Shown here piece after piece: positions 25,463-39,040 of a stretch of 64,000 nt of DNA. Numbering within the stretch: the first letter of the stretch is position 1; each line of letters begins with the position of its first letter. Below the pieces are notes generated by a model, which had not been told where the DNA came from, ran no database searches, and was given only the letters and a program-made list of their open reading frames with translations. Origin of the DNA: Echiichthys vipera (taxonomy: Eukaryota > Chordata > Actinopteri > Perciformes > Trachinidae); NCBI GenBank assembly GCA_963691815.1, contig OY829665.1, positions 24,281,906-24,345,905 on the forward strand, written 5' to 3'. Position numbers and translations under genes: made by a program.

Positions 25463-26860
25463 TAGTGTTGTCACGATACCAAAATTATGACTTCGGTACG
25501 ATACCTGCCTAAAATATCTCGATACCGATACTGAAACGATACCACGGCAGAAAACTAAAACATCAGCAAAAGTAATGGAATAAAATATTAGATGACAAAA
25601 TGTCGAACTTAAAATTATTTATTTTTATTCATTACAACACTTAAACTTAAAAAGTCAAAATAAATATAGAGATTTTTGTCAAAGCTGCAGAACTTTATGC
25701 TTATGCTTCAATACTACTAATATTATCATCATTATTTCAGGCTGATAGTTAACTTAGCTGCCAATGTGGTTACAAGCATCTCTGTGTCCAAAAAGACAAG
25801 TGTCTTGTGTTGTTTATTTGTCTTGTTTGCTCTCACAGATTATTTAATGACCTGATTTTCCATTTAAAGCTCAGTGTTTGTAGTAGAAAAAAATTAACAG
25901 CACATTAACTACAATTCTATTCAGCATAAAAATAATTGTAAATCTGGCAATTCATAAAATAAGATAATACTTTATTCGTCCCACAAAAGGGAAATTTGCA
26001 ATTTGTATTTTAAGTTGATAAAATTCAAACCTTGTATTATCAGCCTGCAAACTACATTAGTGCAGTAAAGTATAACACAAATGACCCAGACCCGGTGGAG
26101 GTCTGTGCTCTTACCATACCATTTTCTAATAATGTAAATTACAATATATCTTGTAAATTTTTGACAATAATGTACATGCTATGATTATATTACTAGCACC
26201 GGTTGACTTAAATGAGTGTTGTTGTTTATCATACTTGTGAACACCAGCGCATGTTATCGTAAAGTTCATGTCACCAGTGTGAACGTTGTGTTAGCAGACA
26301 GAGATATGTGGAACCACATCGGACTGTTAAACAGCTTCTCCCCTGACTGCCTCCTGCAATTCTGATGGGGAAAACAGTTTGCTTGACTTCATCCGGGGGA
26401 TATTTAACGTTATCTATTGCTAACCTGCAGCTCTTTAAACTCTCGGTGCAAATCGGGGTGTCTGTCCGCGAGATGCTTCGCCAGGTTGGACGTGTTGCCT
26501 TCCTTGGTCATCACCGACTTATAGCATCTCTTACATACGGGCCTTGTGGTGTCCGTGGGCTTGCCTTCGCTGTCTGCAATGTAAGCGTCTGCGTCTGCTT
26601 TTACAACAAGCCTCGGACGGTCGGCAGGAGCACTCGTGAGACTTTCGGCCATGTCTGTCTCGCTCTGCTCTGTGACTGTCTGTCACCGTAAAGCCACGCC
26701 CACTCCGTCTGCAGGCAGCGAGGAAGCAGAGAGAAGCTGCACAGACACGCTGTCGCAGAAAATTCAGAAAGTACCGATACTAATAAAACGTGAAAAAGTA
26801 TCGTTCTTAACGGCTGGGTACCGCGGTACCTTTCTAGTATCGGTATACCGTGCAACACTA
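25463..26860 (-). mobile_element. hAT element with BED zinc finger, internally deleted
   Basis: The ends TAGTGTTGTCACGATACC and CGGTATACCGTGCAACACTA are imperfect inverted repeats. The flanking octamer CAGCAGAC is perfectly duplicated at 25455-25462 and 26861-26868, the 8-bp signature of hAT insertion. Near the right end, on the - strand, lies a BED zinc-finger exon. No catalytic core was found, so the copy is non-autonomous. A short AT-rich segment at about 25965-26015 resembles a LINE tail. Confidence 0.88.
26410..26652 (-). pseudogene. BED-type zinc finger, N-terminal fragment of a hAT transposase
   Basis: The frame starts with ATG on the - strand, about 210 bp inside the right terminus, and gives 80 residues. 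It contains the pair VCKRC and, about 20 residues later, HLADRH: the C-x2-C ... H-x4-H pattern of BED fingers that bind transposon ends. It stops after LHREFKELQVSNR, before any RNase-H-like catalytic domain. It is therefore a transposase fragment, not a host gene, although domesticated ZBED genes have the same start. Confidence 0.8.
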
Positions 26861-26868
26861 CAGCAGAC

Positions 26869-30336
<3,468 letters not shown>

Positions 30337-30396
30337 CTTTGTACCGATGGCTAGAAGCTGACCGCCAAGGCAGGGATCCAGATACAGCAGCCACAG
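30337..30396 (+). CDS. dennd5b: dennd5b cassette exon, 60 bp, phase 1-1
   Basis: The segment lies between an AG acceptor (CCATAG) and a GTAAAG donor. It encodes LYRWLEADRQGRDPDTAAT between two split codons. Its first two bases (CT) need a G from the preceding exon (GCT, Ala), and its last base G joins GT of the next exon (38763) to give Gly. The joined reading ...AATGENFEQSPL matches the place where DENND5 proteins carry an optional insert (DENND5A has ELSALCQYIQ...GENFEQ; the human DENND5B form I know lacks an insert here). Because both ends are phase 1 the exon can be skipped without a frame change. Not seen: the upstream exon that donates the G. It could still be a chance splice-like segment, but the phase and peptide fit are good. 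Confidence 0.75.
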
Positions 30397-32658
30397 GTAA
30401 AGCACCATCCACTGTTCCCACTCTTCATAACAGAGCTCAACACCTTACACTGTCTGCACCCCGCCTGCTTTTCCTCACTCAGCTGCTCCCTTCCACCTGG
30501 TAATGTGACCTAATGAAGCATTTCCACTGCACAGTTATACTATACGCTCTCTTAACCCAAATCAGTTTTTTTTTTGTTTTTCATTGGCTCCAGTACTGAG
30601 TCTGCTTATCAGATTGGAATTCTTCACAACACTTTAGTTATATTTCAGACCTGTAATCACCTGTTCTCTCGGAATAGTGTTGTAGAAGTTCACACTTCTC
30701 AAGAACTAGTTCAAAGTTCAGTTCACACAGATTCAAATGAACTAGTTCACGTTCATAGTCCATTATTTTGAATTTTAAAGTTCACCATCCCAAAAAATGA
30801 ACTAGTTCACGTCCATTTCTTCCAGGTTTATATTGAATTAAATAAACCAGTACTGGTTGCTGATGTAGCCGTCGTCATGTCCAGTTTTGACAGGTGTTGT
30901 GTCGTAGTCTGCCCCCCCGTGTTGAATGTTTCCCGTCTCATTAGTTATACGTTCAGTGAAAGTGGTCCTTTTGGAGCATCAAATTTAACCTTAACAGAAG
31001 GAAGAAGTAAAAGGAGGAGGAGGCTTGTGACCTTGGAGCCTAGCAAATACTTGGATCCAAAATGGAACCAGCTATCCAAACCCAATCCTAAACTGATCTG
31101 CGGCCTGAAGGGGCCTTCACATGATGAGCTTTTTGTGCCGCTACCTTGGGCGCTACCGCCTCCTCCATAGGAAATAAATGGAACGGCCGGTGCAAACTGT
31201 ATTTGCCGCGTATCATGTGTAGGGGCCTTAAAACAGCAAGCAGCTTGTGACACGGAGGATGATATAATGGTATGATGATGATGTAACCAACTGGTACAAA
31301 CATTTACACCTTTGACACATTATCTTTCTTTACAGTATATAACTTTTCAGAACTAGTTGAATTGTACCTGCTGTCCAGACTTTGATTGTGAGAGACATTT
31401 AATTAAATCCCCATTTATTTTCCCGTAGAGACATCACTCCAGTCTAGGTTTTTGTTAGGCTGATGTTGCTTCTATTCTCTCTCAAGCCGTCTATCCACTG
31501 GCCTTCCCCACCTCCACGTGGATAACATCCTCTTAGCCTGTCTCTCTCTCATTTCCTTTCTTTGCTGTACAGTATTTGGGTCAACTATCGCTGAGCTTGT
31601 TATCCAAATCAGTCCCTCTCTTCCTCCCTGGTCGTAGATGATTATTTTTATCTTTGCTCCTCTCATCCTAACCCTAATCATCATCCTGTCCCCCTGCCTT
31701 CAGGTTATTATGTGACTTTTATGTTTGTCCCTGTTTGCAGACTGGAGTCTGCGGAGTTTATAAATGTAGAGGATGGAGGGCTTTAACAAAGCAAGCCTCT
31801 TCTCTTCTCCTTTTTCATGCCTAGGCATAGTACGCTTGCTGGCTGCGGTACAGTTAAGAGAGGTGGGCTTGAGCACAGCAGGACTGCACATGCACGAGCA
31901 CTGAGCATCTGCCTCTTCATATTGCCCTTCCGCCCCATTATTTACGGTTCCTATGCAGTATGAAAAAGTATGGAATTTAATTTGAGTAACTTCTGGGTCT
32001 GGATAATAATGGGAAAAGGGAAAAGATTTTGGAAAAATGTTTGTATTGATTCCAGACTTTTATCTCACTTTCTAAAATCAAATATGTTAATGTATACAAA
32101 TCAAAATAAGTTTACTAACGCAACACAGTCGACCTGTAGATGATAGGGAACTAATCAAGCTGGCTCTAGAATGATGTCGGGTTACCATGGTTACAGTTCG
32201 CCATTTATTGACTTTTTTGGCCTTGTGAGCCAGAGTGAGCAGATCCGAGCATACTTTAGTGTTTTTACCCAAAGATGGAGCGTTATTAAGATTTCCACTC
32301 TGGAGGGTGGTTTACCTTTTTTGTTCAAAACAAAAGTTGGATTCAAAACCATTTATTTACATAATAAGCATCTAGCAGTTGGTATTCTGGTGTTTAATAT
32401 TGACTGAAAAATCCTCAGAGAATTCTGGAAAAGTCTGGAATTTTGAGATGGAAAATGTGGAGGAATCCTGATTATTTTTGCTTTGTGCCCCACAATCACC
32501 CTCACAGCATCTCAGTGGACAGTATCCACGTTGGTCTGTTTGGATATGTCTACTCATGTTTGCATGTCCCTCTCCAGGCTTGGTTTCATGCCTCTTTGTC
32601 CTTATTTTTAATAACTCCAGCAAAAACATAGCAAATACCAGGATGTTCTTTTCTAAAC
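30397..32658. other. Intron; possible decayed repeats
   Basis: At 30675-30825 several GAACTAGTTCA motifs recur, suggesting an old DNA-transposon remnant. At about 31820-31905 a short stretch (GGTGGGCTTGAGC, TGCACATGCACGAGCAC) looks like a decayed Harbinger fragment. No other exon recognised. Confidence 0.4.
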
Positions 32659-33168
32659 TTAAAGGTAAAATTTGTAGAATCTTTATGAAAAGCTATATTT
32701 AAAAAATAATTTTTTTTAAAATAAAATACACCCACAGGGAGTTTTTAGGGGTATGGAATGAAAGTATTGCTTTTCCATTAAAAAAAAATAGATTTAGTCT
32801 AAATTAATATTTTAAAATTTTGTACCAGCCAATAGCGTTGGGCGTTGCTGGTTGCCAGGGTTGTCTGCTGTTGCTACAGAAACAAGAATCATTTTGAGGA
32901 GAGAGCTAGCTAATGGATTAAACACCACTCAAAGAAAGACTTCAGTTGAAGACCGGCTAACGTTAAACACTGTTGTTAAATTAATCGATTAGTCCACATT
33001 AGCTGTTACCCTGTATGAATCATCACTGACATGGAGGAGGCTGATCGCTTTAACACTATGCAACAAACCTGGCAACCCGAATGCTGGAATTATTTTTTGT
33101 TGTTTGCGACTACGATCTTGAGACACTAGATGGCGGTGTTCTGCTCATTCTCCATATTCAACCTTTAA
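32659..33168. mobile_element. MITE of the TTAAAGGT...ACCTTTAA family, copy 1
   Basis: The left end TTAAAGGTAAAATTTGTAGA and the right end TCTCCATATTCAACCTTTAA are imperfect inverted repeats. The interior shares GCCAATAGCGTTGG and AGATGGCGGTGTTCTGC with the copy at 42971-43700. No coding sequence. The class is unassigned. Confidence 0.65.
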
Positions 33169-33471
33169 TATAACCCTCTCTGCAAGTTTTGAAATCAAGC
33201 CGGTAATGAAATACAAATAGTGTCATATGGGATGAACACATGAAGGCTGATTGCTAATATAGCAAGTAAAAATGCGGGTTCCAGCACTGGACGATGAAGA
33301 CAAAATATTCTATCCCGATATAGATAACTTCATATCTTGGATCATGATATAGCATTGCTGGTAATTCCATGAAAAAATTGTCCATATGACATGATCACAT
33401 GATAAAGCCTATTTTTGTGAATTAAATATTTGTCAAATTAAAAATACTGAGTATTTTCTCATTTTACTGAT

Positions 33472-34050
33472 ACATTCATTCATCTTCAACCGCTTGTCCC
33501 TGTCGGGGCTGCGGGGGGCTGGAGCCGATCCCAGCTGGCATTGGGCGTGAGGCGGGGTCCACCCTGGACAGGACGCCAGTCTATCACAGGGCACAGACAG
33601 AGACAGACAACCATTCACACCTACGGGTGATTTAGGGCGCACTCACACTGTCCTTCCGCACCGCGACCCGGGCTTTAGGGTACTTGTCCCCCCTCCCTCT
33701 CCCCCCGCGCCCCAGCCCCGTTTGTACTCATACTGCCTGGGCCTCGGCCAATACTTCTTGCTGTCCATACGTCATCACGCCGTAACACGTCACACGCATT
33801 GATCGTGTGTGTGTGGCTCGTGCTCGTGCACGTGCGCACGCTCGTGCTCGTACATGTGCAAACGGCTATGCTAAAGCCCACCTCTTTCAAGCGGGCTGTG
33901 GACGGCCCGCTGTCGGCTGTTATGCGCGGAACGGGTGCACTCACACTGCTTAAACGTACTAGGCTTTAGCTGAAAAAAACGGTTTTGGCCCGGTACAGAA
34001 CGACAGTGTGAGTGCGCCCTTAGAGTCATCAATTAAGCTAACACATTTTT
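33472..34050 (-). mobile_element. SINE with the same Harbinger insertion, 5'-truncated
   Basis: On the - strand this is the 3' part of the SINE at 2782-3783 (for example GGTGTGAATGGTTGT, GGACCCCGCC). It is interrupted at the same point by a Harbinger-like element in the same relative orientation. The tRNA-like head is missing: the similarity stops about 30 bp beyond the insertion. Confidence 0.65.
33635..34019 (-). mobile_element. Harbinger-like element, internally deleted (copy 5)
   Basis: Ends GGGCGCACTCACACTGTCC and CGACAGTGTGAGTGCGCCC, flanked by TTA at 33632-33634 and 34020-34022. At 385 bp it has lost the Myb/SANT-like middle that the ~600-bp copies keep. Confidence 0.78.
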
Positions 34051-34739
34051 TGTAAAGGTGACCCCGAATAGTCGACTATTTGATGATTCGCTCTGAGAAG
34101 CCTGAGTCGACTGCAAATCTCACAAAATGTGGTTATGAAACAAAGGATTATTCCATTCTGGCTCTGGGGGTGCTGAATGTCTAATTTTACATATAGATGC
34201 TTATTTTCTCCCAATAAACCATGATAAATAGCCTATTTGACAATAAAAGACAAAAAAACTTAAAGGAATCATGGTTTTCATGTGTTTCCAACACACTGTA
34301 CTGAATTGCCTGAATGTTCTTTTCTGAGCGTGCCAGCCGATGTTTAATCAGACACTTTATTTGATGAGTTTCGTATTTAAGGTCAATCCCCATATTGGAT
34401 AAATGAATCAGCGTTAACACATTCATAAACACACTTCAACACAAAATCACCATGATCACAATTATACAAGCTGATCAGTGCAAACTCACTTTAAATCATT
34501 GTATTGCACAATGAGCTACATTCTGCATCAGAAAATGTCTTTTAAATAATTGTCCAAAAGGTCCAAATAATGTTCTCGAACAGAAACAGAAAAAAGTTAA
34601 ATCAAAAATCACTTTTCAGTTTCAAGCACAACCAAATAAAGAAAGAAGTTCAGTTTGTTTTAAGTCTGTTTTAGTTGTTTTTTGTAAGAGTGAATCATAA
34701 TAAAAAATAATAAAGGATCTTTGATTAGTTTCAGTTTCG

Positions 34740-34760
34740 CCCCCCCCCCCCCCCCCCCCC
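34740..34760. repeat. Poly-C run, 21 bases
   Basis: A homopolymer inside hAT-like copy C. The length may be unreliable in sequencing. Confidence 0.9.
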
Positions 34761-35004
34761 GTTAGGAGTGGAGCCTCTTCCCAAACAATTTAACAAACGA
34801 TCTTTGAACAAGTCAATCTCCAACGCTGTCCGAGTTTTCTGAAATTTTAACAATAATAACAGAAGGCTGTTTAGTTTGTTTACTAAAAGGACAAAGGACA
34901 GAGCTGTTCTATAGGATCAGCCTGTGAATGTTCTCATTCGTCCAGGTCATCGTTATCCTCAAAGCAATTTCAGTCAAAAACAACTGGACTGGTTGTTTGT
35001 CTAG

Positions 35005-35044
35005 GAAGACGTTTCACCTCTCATCCAAGAGGCTTCATCAGTTC
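35005..35044 (-). ncRNA. Hammerhead ribozyme candidate in the Penelope 3' region
   Basis: On the - strand the conserved boxes are all present in order: CTGATGA (35041-35035), stem II GCCTCT/AGAGGT closed by TGGATG, GAAA (35015-35012), then CGTC with cleavage expected after C at 35008. Helix I would be GAA/TTC (3 bp). Helix III would be only AC/GT; since ACGT is palindromic it could pair between two RNA copies. Hammerhead motifs with such minimal helix III are known from Penelope-like retroelements. Activity is not shown by sequence alone. Confidence 0.65.
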
Positions 35045-35217
35045 ATGTTAGCATCTGACCAGGCTGGGACTGGTCCAACTAACTGGTGTGGAGATCCAGG
35101 TATTTAACCTCTCACAAGGCCGATGATGTCACTGACACCCTTTGTGCTCCAAGTGCCCACGCCCGTCGTTAGAGTGACAGTCGTTGGTGGGCAGTTGGTT
35201 TCGACTTCGTTAGTGCT

Positions 35218-36144
35218 CTATTGAGTCTGAACGACAGTCGTTGGGGTCACCCGGGCCATGTGTGAACAGTTGTCCTTTGAGGTTAGATTGTTGAATCTCC
35301 TGGGAAGGGATGAAAGGGCGGCATTGTAAATTGGAGATAAGTGGTGTCTCAGACCCCCTCCTCTGTTTAGCGATGGTTTCTCCACTTTTACATAGATGGC
35401 TTCTTTTACTCCTCTTTCAAACCAACTGTCCTCTCTGTCCAAGATTTGGACATTGCTGTCATCAAAGGAGTGGGCTTTCTCCTTGAGGTGTAAGTGGACA
35501 GCCGAGTCCAGGCCTGAGGAGTTAGCTCTCCTGTGTTGGGCCATGCGTTTATGCAGTGGTTGTTTTGTTTCTCCAATGTAAAGATCTTTGCATTCCTCGT
35601 TGCATTGGACAGCATAAACCAGGTTGCTTTTGTGGTGGTGTGGTGTTCTGTCCTTCGGATGTACTAGTCTCTGTCTGAGTGTGTTACCGGGTTTGAAATA
35701 CACAGGGATGCAGTGTTTGTTGAAAATCCTCCTGAGTTTCTCCGATACCCCAGCCACATATGGGATGACTATGTTGTTTCTCCTGTTATCTTTTTCTTTC
35801 TCAACCACTTTGGTTTTCTTTCTGGAGGCAGCTGCCGTTTTAACAAAGGTCCAGCTGGGGTAGCCACAAGTTGTGAGGGCGCCTCTCAGGTGCTTGCGTT
35901 CTTCCCCTTGAGCCTGTGAGCTAGTGGGTACGTTATCAGCTCTATGTTGCAGTGTTCTGATAACGCCAAGCTTGTGTTCCAAAGGGTGGTGAGAGTCGAA
36001 AAGTAGATATTGATCCGTGTGAGTGGGTTTTCTGTATACCCCTATGTGGAGGCTCCTGTCATTCTCCATATGGACGTCACAGTCCAAGAAGGGCAAGCTG
36101 TTGTCCTTAACTTCCTCTCTGGTGAACTTGATGTTTCTGTCCAC
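35218..36144 (-). pseudogene. Penelope-like RT C-terminus plus GIY-YIG endonuclease (partial ORF)
   Basis: An open frame of 308 residues from the first ATG; it is open back to the truncation at 36166 (HINSVDRNIKFT). Residues about 1-75 contain LPFLDCDVHME and IGVYRKPTHTDQYL, typical of the end of the Penelope RT. Residues about 170-270 hold the GIY-YIG nuclease: NLVYAVQC, then DLYIGETKQPLHKRMAQH, then an HLKEKAHSF part and the late EAIYVKVEKPSLNRGGG. This domain nicks target DNA for insertion. The frame is intact to its stop, suggesting a fairly recent insertion, but without the RT core it cannot move itself. Confidence 0.88.
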
Positions 36145-36282
36145 TGAGTTGATATGTTCAGTAAAAGTTCTATAGGATCCTTAAATAACTCCTGTTGGGA
36201 TCTGATGCTATTCAGAAAATACAATTAACTTCACTTTCAAGGGGGGCGGGGCTCACCTTATATAATAGTAGGGGAATCACTG

Positions 36283-37708
36283 GTGTATCACAATATCACA
36301 ATATGATCACAATATGATTTCACTGTAAGGGGCAATGAATGATCATATCGAATTATCACCATGGCCTGGTTGTAGCTTGTCACCGTCACCGAGAAATGAT
36401 AGCAAGCATTTTCCTTATTTTTGGACATTTTGGACCCCTACTAATATTTGAAAAATTTCTGTAATTGTAGTGAGTCATTTGTTATTGATGTGGATTAAAC
36501 GTTTTGTGCGATCAGTCTGCACTTCCTCCTTAATGCTGCACTCGTCTTCAGTAACCTACTGACCTTGCTCTAATCAAATAACAGCCCAAACTATCTCAAG
36601 TCAATAAATACACTGGCACTCCCAGTTACAGAGCCTATTCACTTATCTGAAATCTATGTTTGTTTGTCTCCACCTTGAAGTAGGGCTCTCGGAGATCTGG
36701 TCACTGAAAGGAAATGAAATGGTGTGTGGATTTGTGGTGAGATTTATTAGCCCACACAGAGTCATTGCAGAGCTGCAGATTTGACCCCAGTATCGGAGCA
36801 TCATCAGCACTTTGTTGGAGCATGACTATTTATCCTGTTTAAGTGGCCCTGAGCAAGAATCTTAGTGATCTTTTTAATGGTCCCACTGAGGATGAATACA
36901 GTTATTCAATTCAATTGATTCTGAATGGCTTTCACCTTTTGGATCACTAGTCTGGAGTTGATTGTAAAAGCGGATGAGTAAAAGAAGGATTCCCAGCAGG
37001 AAAACCAATTAATCATAATATCTGTGATAAGCTTTAAATGATTAGTTTACCCAAACTATATAAAAATTGGTTGGAACTATTTTACTCAAAAAAATAGTCT
37101 CTATGAAATCTGTTGAGGAAATGTATGTTTTCGTGTTTCCTGTTAAAGCAAACACACCAGGGAAAATAAAGCAGTTTCCATCCAGGCATAGATGAATAGC
37201 ACATATTCTTCATCAGAAGTCCTGATGAATATTTAACACTAAATGATATAGAATGTACAATGGATAATATACTGTAGAGTGCTGCAGGAATGATTCCTAT
37301 AATCTGGGAATGAGTTAGCGTTGTTGCTCTTCTGGTTCTGTCACCTCAAAGTCGATGGGTTTTGTGAATGTGTTTTTGGATAAATGCCTTCAATAAGGTC
37401 TGTGGTTAAAACAGGCTTCAGAAATTTAACGTTTTAGGGGGTGACGATGACATTAGAGGTAACTGCTCGTTCAAAACAACAACGGCGGCTCCTAAAGAGG
37501 TTAGCTTAGATGCTGCAATAGCATCAGTTTGATGAACACATAAACAATATACAAGGATACTGATATGTCTGTAATGGGCTGATATCTGCGTATTTGGCTA
37601 ACCGATATATTGGTCTGGCTGTAGTTCCGTATCCAGACATTCTGAAAATAACAAAACATTATTCACTCACTACAACAAGAGAAACAAGCAGCAGTGTTTA
37701 GAAACAAG
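36283..37708. other. Intron, nothing recognised
   Basis: AT-rich sequence without a recognised repeat family or exon. Confidence 0.4.
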
Positions 37709-37929
37709 GAGGAGTGTTTGTTACAGATTTGGTAAAATGAAAATATTCAAAAGCAGTTGGACAAATCAAAAACTCTGAGGGTTGATGACGTATAAGCAAT
37801 GAGCATTCGAGCCGAGGCTCGGATTTTTTCAACTAATGTGAGTGCAAATGGGCCTGGGCCGTGGAGGAAGGGGGCACAATCACCCTATAGCACGGCACGG
37901 ATCATCTGGGCTAAGTGTGAGTGCACCCT
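37709..37929 (+). mobile_element. Decayed Harbinger-like fragment (copy 6)
   Basis: Similar to the 3' half of the family: GGAGTGTTTGTTACAGATTT, ATGAAAATATTCAAAAGCAG and a right end of AAGTGTGAGTGCACCC. The 5' half is missing and divergence is much higher than in copies 1-5. Confidence 0.6.
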
Positions 37930-38106
37930 CAGAGTTAAACTATAATGAAGATGATCATTACTTGAAGTTATCTGTTTTTTTTGGACTGAAACACATCTAT
38001 TAATATTGTTATTGTTATTATTATTTTATTAGAGCTGTGCGTGCGTGTGTGTCTTGATATGGGGGATGGGGAAACATAGAGCAGTCCAGGTGCTGAAAGA
38101 GAGGAG

Positions 38107-38215
38107 TCAATTCAATTTAATTTAATTTATAGTGTCAAATCATAACTAAAGTTATCTCAGGACACTTTACAGAGTAGGTATAGACCACACACTATGACTT
38201 ATTAATCTCATTCAG
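38107..38215. mobile_element. L2-type LINE 3'-end fragment
   Basis: The stretch TTTATAGTGTCAAATCATAA ... CAGGACACTTTACAGAGTAGG is typical of the 3' ends of fish L2-like LINEs. A related fragment lies at 38472-38570. Confidence 0.5.
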
Positions 38216-38270
38216 TCAGAGTGGCTGTCAGTGACACATACTGTGCATTAGCTCATCCTCCCACTGCTGC

Positions 38271-38346
38271 TTAAGCCATGCAAGTCTAAGTACACACGGC
38301 CGGTACAGTGAAACTGCGAATGGCTCATTAAATTAGTTATGGTTTC
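38271..38346 (+). pseudogene. 18S rRNA fragment (5' domain, about 76 nt)
   Basis: From TTAAGCCATGCAAGTC through CGGCCGGTACAGTGAAAC and TGCGAATGGCTCATTAAA to TTAGTTATGGTTTC the sequence follows the 5' region of vertebrate small-subunit rRNA nearly base for base. The differences I notice are TTAG for TCAG and the loss of similarity after GGTTTC. It is far too short to be functional and is an inserted rDNA/rRNA-derived fragment. It sits between two L2-tail fragments in a dennd5b intron. Confidence 0.9.
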
Positions 38347-38471
38347 TGGTAGATCCAGATTCTACCCAGCTTTAGGCTTTCATGTTCCAACATTGAATTT
38401 CTGTTTGACACTCAAACATTCCCCTGATCATTTTCACTAGAAACATTTAACCATAGAACATAAAAAATATA

Positions 38472-38570
38472 TTCAATTCAATTCGATTTTATTTAAAGTG
38501 CCAAATCATAACATCAGACACTTTACATATAGAGAGGGTCAAGAGCACACTCTGACTTATTCATGAATAA
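38472..38570. mobile_element. L2-type LINE 3'-end fragment
   Basis: TTTATTTAAAGTGCCAAATC followed by CAGACACTTTACATATAGAG, related to the fragment at 38107-38215. Confidence 0.5.
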
Positions 38571-38762
38571 CGGAGACCAAAAAATTCCCTCATGAGCAGC
38601 AGCAAGAAGTACTATCTTAATCTTAACATACACAACGTTTAAGCTTCGTGTGACTATAATAAAGATGGTTCATATTGTTAAACCAGCTGGTAGTGATGTT
38701 GCCGACCTTTGGTGTTACCGCTGCATCACTGTCTTTGTCTCCATGTCCTCTCGTCTGTCCAG

Positions 38763-38872
38763 GTGAAAACTTTGAGCAGAGCCCCCTGAAGAGGACATTC
38801 AAGTCCAAAGTTCTGGCACGCTACCCTGAGAATGTGGAGTGGAACCCCTTCGACCAGGATGCTGTCAACATG
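38763..38872 (+). CDS. dennd5b: dennd5b exon, start of uDENN region
   Basis: 110 bp between the acceptor TCTGTCCAG and the donor GTAGGT. It starts with GT, completing a Gly codon from the previous exon, then encodes ENFEQSPLKRTFKSKVLARY followed by PENVEWNPFDQDAVNM, ending on a complete Met codon (phase 0). The peptide is nearly the same as vertebrate DENND5A/B at this place. DENND5 proteins are guanine-exchange factors for Rab GTPases (Rab39 reported; DENND5A also binds Rab6) acting on Golgi and endosomal membranes. Confidence 0.93.
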
Positions 38873-39040
38873 GTAGGTGGATTGTAACATTATATGAGGA
38901 AACATAAGTAGATGAGTAACTGCAGTGAGTCCAACAATATCTATAGGACAGGAGGAGAGGGACCATTTAATTGTCTTTTAAGTTACTATCTATCAAAGAG
39001 TGAGTTAAAACAATGGTGATTGATCATATGACCAGGGCTT

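Larger units (their letters stand above)
34919..36166 (-). mobile_element. Penelope-like element, 5'-truncated
   Basis: Reading on the - strand, the element opens at once in the C-terminal part of a Penelope reverse transcriptase and runs through a GIY-YIG endonuclease to a non-coding 3' region of about 300 bp. A perfect 13-bp target duplication (GTTCTATAGGATC) flanks it at 34906-34918 and 36167-36179. The RT catalytic Asp pair lies upstream of the break and is absent. The 3' region carries a hammerhead-like motif at 35005-35044. Confidence 0.88.
34246..36282 (+). mobile_element. hAT-like non-autonomous element, copy C, split by a Penelope element
   Basis: Shares AGACAAAAAAACTTAAAGG, the ATTGCACAATGAGC region and GGATCCTTAAATAACTC with copies A and B, and ends in GTAGGGGAATCACTG. 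It contains a 21-base C run at 34740-34760. The insertion 34919-36166 separates AGCTGTTCTATAGGATC from CCTTAAATAACTC, which are contiguous in copy B. Confidence 0.65.

Noticed and set aside
30877..31170. 97-residue frame with a basic stretch and proline-rich end
   Set aside because: Overlaps antisense frames of similar length, has no family motif and no splice signals; no support for an exon.
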